This document shows, one piece after another, positions 17,801 through 24,410 of a stretch of 45,340 bases of DNA (position 1 is the stretch's first letter; every line of letters starts with the position of its first letter). A program made the translations under genes and the position numbers. This DNA is from DASXVX01 sp036504075 (GTDB lineage: Bacteria > Bacillota > Sulfobacillia > Symbiobacteriales > Symbiobacteriaceae). The notes beneath the pieces were generated by a model that was not told the DNA's origin, made no database searches, and worked only from the letters and a program-made list of their open reading frames with translations. The stretch covers positions 1 through 45,340 of the forward strand of contig DASXVX010000019.1 in the NCBI GenBank assembly GCA_036504075.1, in the 5' to 3' direction.

Positions 17801-19839
17801 ATCAGCTCATCGCGGTCGTAGCCGGTCACCTCGCACATCTGCCGGTTCACGTCGGTGATGATGCCGAGCGGGTCGGTGGTCATCAGCGCGTCGATGTTGG
17901 ACTCGATCAACCCCCGGTTGTATGCCTGCTGCTCCCGCAGCTCCTGTTCCAGTCCCTTCTGGTCGGTAATGTCGCGGGCGGCGGCGAAGATGCCGACCAC
18001 ATTGCCGGCGGTGTCGCGAAAGACGGAAGCGTTGAAGGAGACCAGGATCTGCGTCTCGTGCTTGGACAGAACCGTCAGTTCATAGTTGGTGACCACGCCG
18101 TCGTGGAAGGTCTGCTGCACGCCGGACATTGCCCGTTCCGGGGCGGTGAAGTACTGGGCAAAGGGGCTGTCGATCAGTTGCTTGCGGCTGTATCCCGTCA
18201 GCCGAATCATCTGCTCGTTCACGTCCATGATCAGCCCCTGGGGATCCACCGTCACCAGGGCGTCCACCGACGCCTCGATCAGGCCTCGGCTGTAGTTCTG
18301 CTGTTCCGTCAACTGCTGTTCGAGGCGGCGTTGTTCCGTCACGTCACGGGCGACGGCGAAAATGCCCCGGATGGTTCCCTCCAGATCCTTGAAGATGGAG
18401 GCATTGAATGAGACCAGCACCTCCCGGCCACCGGGAGTCCGTAAGGTCAGCTCGTAGTTGGTAACGTAGCCTTCCCGCAGCGTCTGACGCACGCCGGCTG
18501 CCGCCATGACCGGCCGGGTGAAGTAGCTGTCGAAGCGGCTGCCGATCAACGCCGCTTTGGCGGTTTCGGTCAGCCGCACCATCTGCTCGTTCACGTCCGT
18601 GATGGTCAGGTCCTGGTCCACCGTGATCATGGGGTCCACGGACGATTCGATCAGGCCGCGGGTGTAATTCTGGGCCTGGCGGAGCTCATTTTCCAAACGA
18701 TTCTGCTCCGTGATGTCACGGGCGGCGGCGAAGATGCCGCGCACATTGCCCCCGGTATCCCGAAAGACGGAGGCGTTGAAGGAGACCAGCGTCTCCGCCC
18801 CGTTCCGGGGGCGGAGCACCAGCACGTAGTTAGTCACGATGCCGGCGGCCAGGGTCTGCCGGACACCTGCTGTGGCCCGGTCGGGGTCGGTGAAGTAATC
18901 GGGGAAGGGGCTGCCGATCAGCTCCTCCCGGCTGTAGCCGGTCATCCGCACCGTCTGCTCATTGACGTCGGTGATGAGGAACGCCGGGTCGACGGTCAAC
19001 AGGGCGTCTACCGAGGCTTCGATCAGGCCGCGGGTGTAGTTCTGGGCCTGCCGGAGGTCTTCCTCGAGGCGCTTCTGCTCGGTGATGTCGCGTGCGGCCG
19101 CAAAGACGCCTCTCAGTTTGCCGTCCGCCGAGCGGAAGGTGGTCGCATTAAATGAAACGACCGTCACTCTGGCGCTGCGGGACCGCATGGTCAGCTCGTA
19201 GTTGGTGACCCGGTCTTCCTCCAGCACCTTGCGGATGGCATCCTCGGCGCGCCTGGGGTCTGTGAAGAACTGCTTGAAGGGCGTACCGATCAGTTCTTCC
19301 CGGCTGTATTCAGTCATCTCGCACATCTGGCGGTTGACGTCGGTGATGACGCCGAGCGGGTCCGTGGTCATCAGGGGGTCGATGTTCGATTCAATCAGCC
19401 CGCGGTTGTACTCCTGTGACTCCCGCAGACCCTGCTCGACTTGCTGGGAGTGGGTGATGTCCCGTGCGACCGCCGTGAAGCCGATGGGATTGCCGTTCTG
19501 GTCGCCGCGCGGCGTTACGGTGACATGGGTCGGCAGCAGGTGGTTGTCCTTCCGCTGCGCTTTGACCTCACCCTCCCACTTGCCGGATCGCAGCGCCGCC
19601 GGCTGGACTTGCTCCACCCACAGGCCGGGCGTTTCCGTCGGGGAGTGCAGGATCAGGTCAGCAGGCTTGCCGATGGCCTCTCCGGCGTCATAGCCGTAGA
19701 CCTTGCAGGCGCCCGTGTTCCAGAATAGGATGGTCCCTTCCATATCTGTGGCGATGATGGCGTATTCGGTGGAGCCTTGGAGCACAGAATCCACCTGAAG
19801 CCCTGCGGTCTGCTCCACGTGGCGGGTCTTCTGAGCCAT
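14890..19839 (-). CDS. Soluble histidine kinase with eleven PAS domains, nine in tandem 124-residue repeats
   Basis: A 1649-residue cytosolic kinase with no membrane helix. Residues 20-135 are a PAS domain (FWNTGACKVYGY). Residues 144-1259 are nine PAS-plus-linker repeats of 124 residues, each starting Y-x-R-G/S-L-I/V-E and ending in ARDxT-x-Q-x-x-(L/I)-E. Another PAS follows (TWNEGARRIYGYTAEEMVG), then a linker helix, HisKA with His1419 (NMSHELRTPLNAIIGF) and HATPase_c (NYLSNALKFTPD, SGTGLGLALTKRV). The repeats are clearly paralogous and fall into types recurring every four units. Ligands are unknown; the conserved D-V-N-(E/R)-Q segment lies in each PAS core. GGGAGG precedes the ATG at 19839. 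It overlaps the downstream receiver gene by four bases. The upstream region is AT-rich with several TATA-like hexamers but no confident promoter. Confidence 0.95.
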   Translation of the reverse strand: MAQKTRHVEQTAGLQVDSVLQGSTEYAIIATDMEGTILFWNTGACKVYGYDAGEAIGKPADLILHSPTETPGLWVEQVQPAALRSGKWEGEVKAQRKDNHLLPTHVTVTPRGDQNGNPIGFTAVARDITHSQQVEQGLRESQEYNRGLIESNIDPLMTTDPLGVITDVNRQMCEMTEYSREELIGTPFKQFFTDPRRAEDAIRKVLEEDRVTNYELTMRSRSARVTVVSFNATTFRSADGKLRGVFAAARDITEQKRLEEDLRQAQNYTRGLIEASVDALLTVDPAFLITDVNEQTVRMTGYSREELIGSPFPDYFTDPDRATAGVRQTLAAGIVTNYVLVLRPRNGAETLVSFNASVFRDTGGNVRGIFAAARDITEQNRLENELRQAQNYTRGLIESSVDPMITVDQDLTITDVNEQMVRLTETAKAALIGSRFDSYFTRPVMAAAGVRQTLREGYVTNYELTLRTPGGREVLVSFNASIFKDLEGTIRGIFAVARDVTEQRRLEQQLTEQQNYSRGLIEASVDALVTVDPQGLIMDVNEQMIRLTGYSRKQLIDSPFAQYFTAPERAMSGVQQTFHDGVVTNYELTVLSKHETQILVSFNASVFRDTAGNVVGIFAAARDITDQKGLEQELREQQAYNRGLIESNIDALMTTDPLGIITDVNRQMCEVTGYDRDELIGAPFKNYFTDPRRAEDGIRKVLTGGRVTNYELTIRAKSGKETVVSYNATTFTGEDGRLRGVFAAARDITDQKRLEQELREQQAYNRGLVESSVDAMLTVAPDTTITDVNEQTVRLTGYSREQLIGSSFQDYFTEPDRAASGVLQTLNQGYVTNYELTLRSRHRRHILVSFNASVFKDTEGTVRGIFAVARDVTEQRRLEEQLREQQNYSRGLIESSVDALVTVAPDLTVTDVNEQMVRLTGYSRSELVGSLFKEYFTEPDRAAAGVGQTLAQGSVTNYELVLKSKSGKRTVVSFNAGTFMNTAGRVAGILAAARDITAQKRLEEQLRDQQNYNRSLIESSVDALLTVDPNGVITDVNEQAVKLTGYNRKQLINSPFVDYFTDPERAKAGVALTFANAIVTNYELVVRSKTARKVPVSFNAAVFRDTSGEVVGILAAARDATHQKQIEHELREQQTYTRGLIESNIDALMTTDTLGIITDVNRQMCELTDHVREELIGTPFKEYFTDPKRAEDGIRLVLTDGRVTNYELTMRSKEGKETVVSYNATTFAGADGHLRGVFAAARDITDQKRLEEQIRKQNRDLMEATTFLNSVLESSTEYSIMAKGLDGRILTWNEGARRIYGYTAEEMVGKDITLLHAREDVESGKVERALATVREIGKFEGEFQRVRKNGEQFTSQVAITLRRDGLGNRIGYVLISKDITDWKLLEDQLRRKNEQLEEQNRQIQAANRLKSEFLANMSHELRTPLNAIIGFSELMHDGKVGPVSADHKEYLGDILSSSGHLLQLINDVLDLSKVESGKFELRPEPVDIVRLVAEVRDTLRPLSGKKRMHVEVEIDPALTAIVADAGRLKQVLYNYLSNALKFTPDLGRVIIRVQAEGADHFRIDVEDSGIGIRPEDMGRLFVEFQQLDASPAKRYSGTGLGLALTKRVVEAQNGRVEVKSTFGQGSTFSAILPRVVQTAPAIDLGRHKP
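16063..19410 (-). repeat. Nine tandem 372-bp coding repeats (PAS units)
   Basis: The repeat boundaries fall exactly every 372 bases, checked at 19410 and 19038, encoding residues 144-1259 of the kinase. Units 1, 5 and 9 share SNID-LMTTD and NRQMCE; units 4 and 8 share RKQLI-SPF and PERA. This points to duplication of a four-unit block as well as of single units. Confidence 0.9.
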
Positions 19840-19989
19840 CTGCGTTCCTCCCAGCGATTGATGCTACCCTTCAATTCAGGGATAGTTTTGTACAGTATGA
19901 CTATATACTGCGTATCTATAGTTCGTCCATACCTGAATATATGTACTATAACCCTGCGGTCTTATGGCGCACCACCGTGCCAGGAACTG

Positions 19990-20030
19990 CACAAGGGCCG
20001 GGCGGGGGTAACCCTGCCCGGCCCCTGTTG
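19990..20030 (-). terminator. Intrinsic terminator downstream of the gene at 20053-20742
   Basis: GGGCCGGGC (19995-20003) pairs with GCCCGGCCC (20016-20024), extended by ACA/TGT, with a 12-base loop. Read on the minus strand it lies 22 bases after the stop codon. It separates this gene from the PAS kinase. The rest of the gap from 19840 to 19990 is AT-rich, with an imperfect inverted repeat (ACTATA to TATAGT, about 19900-19922) that may belong to the kinase promoter. Confidence 0.75.
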
Positions 20031-20052
20031 CGTGCTTGCTTGGACCTTGTCG

Positions 20053-20742
20053 TCAGGCCGGCTGTTGCCCGTTGGCGGGTTCCCCAGGCGACGAAGCAGC
20101 AGGCTCGCTCTCCTTCTTCCCGCTGTCGTTGTTCTCCTTCGCGGCGGTGGTCGTCTCAGCAGGCTGCGCCTGGTCCTTCTTCTTCTTCTTCTCAAGCCGT
20201 CGCTCTTTCGGCTGACCGAGGTCGATCACCAGGCCGGGCCAGAGGGGGCTGCCTTCGGGGACGAACGCCACGTCGTACCACTCCCGGTACCCGGTTTCCA
20301 GTGTGAGGCCGGCATCACCCAAAAGGTCAATGAAGTTTATCCAGATGCTGGATTGCCTGGCATAACGGTTGACCGGAACAGCGGTCAGGTCATTGGTGGA
20401 AGCGGCCTGGATGACCAGTAGCTTGGTGCCCTTCACCAGCTTCGGGTTAACCTTCTCGACCTTCTTTACGTTCAGGCCGGCCAAGCCTGCCACCCGGGTC
20501 AGCCGTCTGTCAGCCGCGGCAAACAGCTCAAAATGGGCGGGCGCGTGCATCCAGCAACCGGACGGGTACGCGGTGCCCTTGATCACTTCGGTTTCGGTAT
20601 TCTGGGTAATGATGTCCTCGGGCGTGACGCCCATCAGTCGGTCATGGGTGCTCTTGCTCAGAATCTCCTCTTTTGCTGCGGCTGCGGCCTGGATTGCCTC
20701 TTCAACCTGACCCGGGTTCACCTTGCTCTTCTTCGGGTCCAT
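20053..20742 (-). CDS. Unknown 229-residue protein with charged disordered tail
   Basis: No family is recognised. The first 30 residues are helical and alanine-rich (VEEAIQAAAAAKEEIL). The middle, about residues 45-175, looks like a folded alpha/beta domain (PSGCWMHAPAHFELF; KGTKLLVIQAASTNDL; SSIWINFIDLLGDAG; GLVIDLGQPKE). The last 55 residues are a low-complexity Lys/Glu/Gln/Pro tail. There is no signal peptide or membrane segment. The ATG at 20742 follows GGGGGCGGA; an ATG nine codons earlier lacks a ribosome site. It faces away from a duplicated non-coding block; a degraded paralogue of this gene lies at 33726-33875 in the second copy of the block. In the intact second copy the partner gene is a methyltransferase. 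Confidence 0.75.
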   Translation of the reverse strand: MDPKKSKVNPGQVEEAIQAAAAAKEEILSKSTHDRLMGVTPEDIITQNTETEVIKGTAYPSGCWMHAPAHFELFAAADRRLTRVAGLAGLNVKKVEKVNPKLVKGTKLLVIQAASTNDLTAVPVNRYARQSSIWINFIDLLGDAGLTLETGYREWYDVAFVPEGSPLWPGLVIDLGQPKERRLEKKKKKDQAQPAETTTAAKENNDSGKKESEPAASSPGEPANGQQPA

Positions 20743-20799
20743 TTGAATCCGCCCCCCCGTTTTCGGCATTCAAACCATTTGGCAGAACTTCTGAGATTG

Positions 20800-20828
20800 A
20801 TATTAACATACTTTTAACGTTAAAACAA
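20800..20828 (-). promoter_or_regulatory. Promoter with embedded palindrome upstream of the unknown gene
   Basis: On the minus strand TTGTTT (20823-20828) and TAATAT (20800-20805) are separated by 17 bases. The spacer carries the perfect palindrome TTTTAACGTTAAAA (20812-20825), well placed as an operator. This region is deleted in the second copy of the block, in agreement with that copy's gene being dead. Confidence 0.5.
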
Positions 20829-20833
20829 TTGGA

Positions 20834-21446
20834 TTAATCAGATCGAGTGTGATTAGAAATACGAATGCCACTGCTTGGCCATAGATCACGGCAGGCGACG
20901 TAAAGTCGCTCGGGACATGTTCATAAAGACGCGGGATAGACGCACAAGGAACGCATTGGTGTAGAGTGAGTTGTGTGCAAAGGGCCCGTCGGGGCAGAGA
21001 GCCACTTGAGCCAGAAGCTCGGGAGGCGCACTGGCAGTAGGGATTGGGAGTGCCCTCCCCTCGGGGTGGGCGAATCCGTGGTAGCAACCGGTTTGCCGGC
21101 AGGCGAGGGTCAGCCGGAGCGGAGGGGAACGCTTGGGGACGGGGACAACCGGCGCAATGCAGAGCGCCCCCGGCGGCCGGTGGCCGCAAGGGGCGTGGGT
21201 GAAGGGCTGCAGGGTTTAGCAAGACCCGGGGCAGGGAAGCGGGATACGCGTACCAGGATCGTAAAGTGACGCGGGATACGCGTACCAGGATCGTAAAGTG
21301 AGACGGGCTACGCGTACCAGGAACGTAGAGCCAGACGGGACAGGAGCATCAGGAACAGACACGCGGGGTGGGACCTGAGCAGCAGAAGCGCCTCACGTAT
21401 GAGCGCTCAACTTGACGGGCCGCCGCCAGCTACAGGAGGGAGCATC
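20834..21446. other. Conserved non-coding segment of the duplicated block
   Basis: This stretch of more than 600 bases has no convincing gene on either strand, yet it is retained in both copies of the block. It holds several strong hairpins, for example GCCCTCCCCTC-GGGGTGGGC (about 21053-21072) and a nested stem GCGGCC-GGT-GGCCGC inside GCGCCCC/GGGGCGT (about 21159-21190). Sequences related to the 32-bp array units also occur at its left end (20899-20958). It may be a structured RNA, a regulatory region or the body of a small mobile element. Confidence 0.5.
21239..21334 (+). repeat. 32-bp direct tandem repeats, copy 1 array
   Basis: Units begin at 21239, 21271 and 21303 with exact 32-base spacing; a fourth unit from 21335 is badly diverged. 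Each unit contains the palindromic core TACGCGTA (CTACGCGTA in the third) and then CCAGGATCGTAAAGTGA or a variant. There are no unique spacers, so this is not a CRISPR array. It lies about 110-200 bases upstream of the methyltransferase start. Confidence 0.85.
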
Positions 21447-21641
21447 ATGAGCAAGATCCAGGGATGCTACGACGAGCATACCCAGTACGAATGGGATCGG
21501 CTGGAGCGCCACAGGATGGAATTCGCCATGAACCTGCGGATGCTGCAGGAACATCTGCCCCAGCCGCCGGGCAAGGTTCTGGACGTAGGCGGCGGTTCAG
21601 GGCGCCTGTGTCCATCTTCTGGCGGTCGCGCGCAAGGGTGA
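21447..21641 (+). pseudogene. Truncated SAM-dependent methyltransferase (internal deletion)
   Basis: The first 50 codons are nearly identical to the intact methyltransferase at 34541, including the ribosome site AGGAGGG and the SAM-motif start VLDVGGGSG. At about 21594-21599 the sequence jumps to the last 45 bases of the gene (CAGGGCGCCTGTGTCCAT onward), out of frame, so the product would end after 64 residues. About 600 bases are missing. In the intact copy both edges of the missing part contain CGGTCC, suggesting loss between short direct repeats. It has no SAM-binding domain left and should be non-functional. Confidence 0.9.
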
Positions 21642-21716
21642 GTAGCGGGCGCCTACGCCGTGCGGAACAGCCACCACCGGCACTCCTGCAGTCCCGTAAA
21701 CCCGACTGCTAAAGCG

Positions 21717-21749
21717 CCTGTTCCACGATGTCCCACGTGGTGGAACAGG
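21717..21749. other. Perfect inverted repeat (orphan)
   Basis: CCTGTTCCAC (21717-21726) pairs with GTGGAACAGG (21740-21749) around a loop that itself contains CACGTG. It is not followed by a T-tract on the plus strand. It lies in the gene-free stretch 21645-22300, just after the end of the duplicated block, and could be an island-boundary or transposon-end remnant. Confidence 0.45.
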
Positions 21750-21858
21750 GGCGGCCTGACGCCTGCAAGACGCAGCAACCAGGCTCCGGAGAGTATCGGA
21801 GGTCATCGCAGCAACAGCGGAGGCCAACGTGTTCTTTCAAAGAGAGGCACATGTTTAC

Positions 21859-21919
21859 ATGGAGGTGCACCTGCATTATCAGGAGCCCTGGGACTAACGT
21901 CTCAGGGCTCCTGATTTCC
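21859..21919 (+). promoter_or_regulatory. Orphan attenuator-like element: 12-codon ORF running into a 13-bp terminator hairpin
   Basis: ATCAGGAGCCCTG (21878-21890) and CAGGGCTCCTGAT (21903-21915) form a perfect 13-bp stem followed by TTTCC. A short reading frame starting ATG 21859 (MEVHLHYQEPWD) ends inside the loop, so its codons cover the 5' arm, as in ribosome-controlled attenuators. An AGAGAGG lies 12 bases before that ATG, and an in-frame-independent ATG occurs at 21851. No intact gene follows for more than 400 bases; an antibiotic-type leader is possible but not shown. Confidence 0.4.
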
Positions 21920-22113
21920 GTGCCCGCCCCCGTCCAGCCCTGACGCCCGCGTGGAACCCGGACTGGCGGGTCGGGCACGCGTACCGTCCAGCCGCGTGAC
22001 GGTATGCTCTGGCATTGTGCCAATCGGCACTACATGCGTGATTTAGCCATCAAATAGGACCTCCGCAATGTGTACATGAACCAAACTGTCGAAATTGGTC
22101 GGACGAATCTATG

Positions 22114-22143
22114 TAGACATTCACTAAAATGAAGCGGTACTGT
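22114..22143 (+). promoter_or_regulatory. Possible sigma-A promoter for the conjugation-remnant/RHS gene run
   Basis: TAGACA (22114-22119) and TACTGT (22138-22143) with an 18-base spacer. Downstream, GGTACTG-type heptamers recur four times between 22136 and 22195. It is the best promoter candidate ahead of the gene run 22300-33479. The surrounding 350 bases contain no gene. Confidence 0.4.
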
Positions 22144-22299
22144 ATTTACTAGCATACTGGTACGGTACTGAAATGTTTCGATTCGCGGTACTCGGTGCTT
22201 CGGCGTTCAGGAAGCGTGAAGGCCAACTGAGACTGGGTCCTCAGCGGTCCGCATTAGGGATTTCATTTGCCAGACAGTCAACTCTGAGAGGTACGCTTT

Positions 22300-22727
22300 A
22301 TGAAGTTGAGACAGACTGGGCCCCGAGCCTTGGGGTGGATGGTTTGGGTGCTCCTTGGCTGGGTGTTCCTGCGCGGCGTGCTCTCGTTGCTGCCGGCCAC
22401 TCCAGCCCAGGCGGGTGTACGCGAGAAACCCGAGGCGCAGGTGCCGGCAGAACCGGTTGGGCTCGATGCCTTCCCGGCCATATTCATTCACGAGTATCTC
22501 ACGTGGCAATCGGGCAACCCCGATGAACACGCGTTGCGGATCGCACCGTATCTCACCCGCAGCCTGGACCGCCGGCCGGTTGGTCTCCCGGCAAGGAGGC
22601 GCTCCGGCAGTTGGAGACGGGCCAGGCCATGTTCCAGGACCTGCAGGGCCGGGTGGGGGTCGTGACGCTGGACGCGGTTGCGCCGCACCTGGCGAAGGCC
22701 TTCGATACCAGGCCGACCGGTCGGTAA
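22300..22727 (+). pseudogene. Frameshifted TcpC-like (VirB8-type) conjugation gene remnant
   Basis: The opening frame encodes a membrane anchor (WMVWVLLGWVFLRGVLSLL) and then FIHEYLTWQSGNPDEHALRI-APYLTRSLDR, which resembles the N-terminal NTF2-like domain of Gram-positive conjugation protein TcpC (Tn916 Orf13 family). Between about 22555 and 22600 the likely continuation moves to another frame (GWSPGKEALRQLETG, then GVVTLDAVAPHLAKAFDTRP), ending at TAA 22725-22727; the original frame stops at 22665. Even joined, about 140 residues is less than half a normal TcpC. Start ATG 22300 has GAGAGG nine bases upstream. It is followed immediately by the VirB6-like gene, as in conjugative elements. Assignment to TcpC rests on motif resemblance. 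Confidence 0.55.
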
Positions 22728-22742
22728 GGGGGGGCGATGGCG

Positions 22743-24383
22743 ATGCGCAGGCGTTTGCTTTTGCTGCTGATAGTAGCAGGCATGATTCTGCTGCCGGCCT
22801 TCCGGGCCGCAGCGGATCCGCTGATTCCGGACCGGCCGGCGGGGGCGGAAAGTTACAGCGTCCGGGCACCCCTGTACGACGACCCGCGGTATGAACCCTG
22901 GGCGTACACCTTTGAGGGCGCCCAGTGGAACAGCCCGGGCTACATCGGGATCTACTTCGGCATGAACCAGTTGCTGGTCACCAAGGCCTGGCTGTTGAAA
23001 ATGGCCCTGCGTGTGGTTGAGTACGCCTTGTCGGTGCCGTTTTACGCTCCGGTTCTGCCCCGGCTCCAGAGTATTTTGACCACGTTTGACAGCAACTTCT
23101 GGTCGGGCGCGGATACACCGCTGGTGGCGGGAGCCCTGAGCCTGACCGGACTCTGGGCGCTGCTGCTGTATGTTCGGGGGAGAACCAGCCGCGTGTGGGC
23201 GGCCCTGGGCGGTTCGATTCTGATCATCATGGCGTCGACCGCCGTCCTGACAGCAGGCCCGGATACGGTCACCAAGGCCCTGGGCCTGGCCCGTGACGCC
23301 ACGGCTCAGGTTTACGGGACGGCGGACCACGCGTTCCGGGACAGCGCGGCCGACTGGAGCCTCCTGGCCCGCAGCGGCGATGGCATCTGGCGGACGCTGG
23401 TGTACGAGCCCTGGCAAATGGGCGAGCTTTCCGGGGGCGGGCGAACGCTGTTCCGGTCCGGAGTCGGACTGGACGGTGGCGAGTTCCTGGCGAAGAGCGT
23501 GCAGCAGCGGCAGGAGACCTGCCTCTATAATCCCAGCGCGGGACAGGCCTACTGCCCTTGGTGGCAGGTCGAGTTCCTGCCGCGGCGGATGCTGCTGGCG
23601 CTGTGGACGTTCCTGGCAACCGCGGTCTATGCCGGGGTGCTCGTGCTGCTGGCCGGCGGCATCATTTTGGGCCAGTTGACCGTGCTCTTCCTGGTGGCGC
23701 TGGCGCCGGTCTGGCTGGTGGTGGCGCTCTGGTGGCCGGAACGGGGGGTGGGCCTTTTGTGGAAACTGCTGGTGCAGGTGCTCGGCAGCCTGGCCGGTCA
23801 GGCCTTGCTGGCGGCCACGCTGGCGGTGCTGCTTCTCTTTAGCCGGGGCATCACCGAAGGGTTCGCGGCGGCAGGCCGGATGTTTCAGTCCGTGCTGCTG
23901 GTCATTCTCGCCTTGGTGGCTTTCCGTTACCGGTACGGCTGGCTGACGCCACTGGCTGCGGTTCGGGACCGCCTGGAGCGGGAGCCCGGGGAGACCGCGG
24001 TGGTACGGTTCCGGCGGCGCACGGGCGGTCGCACGGAGGCGAGTGACGCCCCCGGTGACGGTGTACGGGAGGCAATCCCGGTGTTTTCGGCCATGGCGGC
24101 TTACGAACCGGTCCGACCCACCCGGGTCGAGGAACCCAGGGTGCGGGGGGAGACGGCTGTGTCCATGTCCTCGAGCCCGGTCCAGCGTTTTGAGCGTCAG
24201 ATGCACGAGGTGCGGGAACTGCTCCGGTTCCGGGAAGAGACGCTCCTGCGGACAGAATCAAGTCAAAGAACGACCACGGTTCACCTTGAACCGCCGGTTC
24301 CGGTTCGGATCAAACGGGTCCTGGAAACCACACAGTCCAGTGGACAGAACGGCCCTCAGGTGCCACCGCGGCCTCATGTGTAA
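22743..24383 (+). CDS. VirB6/TrbL-like polytopic conjugation channel protein
   Basis: About 546 residues. A signal peptide (RRRLLLLLIVAGMILLPAFRAAA) is followed by an extracytoplasmic part and roughly seven to eight membrane helices between residues 115 and 405. A hydrophilic region sits between the second and third pairs (GRTLFRSGVGLDGGEF, CLYNPSAGQAYCPWW with two Cys). The last 140 residues are a cytoplasmic, Arg/Glu-rich tail. The architecture matches the VirB6/TrbL-type inner-membrane channel subunit of Gram-positive conjugation systems (Orf15-type). AAGGGGGGG lies eight bases before ATG 22743 and two before ATG 22737, so the former is preferred. It follows a TcpC-like remnant and precedes the RHS gene; no ATPase, coupling protein or relaxase is present, so conjugation itself is not possible from this island. 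Confidence 0.65.
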   Translation: MRRRLLLLLIVAGMILLPAFRAAADPLIPDRPAGAESYSVRAPLYDDPRYEPWAYTFEGAQWNSPGYIGIYFGMNQLLVTKAWLLKMALRVVEYALSVPFYAPVLPRLQSILTTFDSNFWSGADTPLVAGALSLTGLWALLLYVRGRTSRVWAALGGSILIIMASTAVLTAGPDTVTKALGLARDATAQVYGTADHAFRDSAADWSLLARSGDGIWRTLVYEPWQMGELSGGGRTLFRSGVGLDGGEFLAKSVQQRQETCLYNPSAGQAYCPWWQVEFLPRRMLLALWTFLATAVYAGVLVLLAGGIILGQLTVLFLVALAPVWLVVALWWPERGVGLLWKLLVQVLGSLAGQALLAATLAVLLLFSRGITEGFAAAGRMFQSVLLVILALVAFRYRYGWLTPLAAVRDRLEREPGETAVVRFRRRTGGRTEASDAPGDGVREAIPVFSAMAAYEPVRPTRVEEPRVRGETAVSMSSSPVQRFERQMHEVRELLRFREETLLRTESSQRTTTVHLEPPVPVRIKRVLETTQSSGQNGPQVPPRPHV

Positions 24384-24410
24384 GCTTGTCCGGAGTTGGG
24401 AGGGTGTTTT

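Larger units (their letters stand above)
20496..21645. repeat. Duplicated block, copy 1 (partner 33726-35331)
   Basis: From 20496 to about 21645 this sequence matches 33726-35331, with stretches of around 100 identical bases (for example 20894-20986) interrupted by deletions in one copy or the other. It covers the 5' half of the unknown minus-strand gene, about 610 bases of shared non-coding DNA, a tandem repeat array and the start of a methyltransferase gene. Both copies have the same orientation. In copy 1 the left gene is intact and the right gene is broken. Confidence 0.85.

Noticed and set aside
20924..21100. Possible T-box leader (CAGAGAGCC resembling an F-box, GTGGTAGC resembling the T-box)
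   Set aside because: The GGTTG-type element expected after the F-box, a proper TGGNACCGCG and a terminator with T-tract are all missing; in copy 2 the F-box-like sequence is altered.
20950..21440. Group II intron remnant (GTGTG-like start)
   Set aside because: No domain V hairpin with AGC/GAAA/GUUC features and no intron-encoded reverse transcriptase in either copy.
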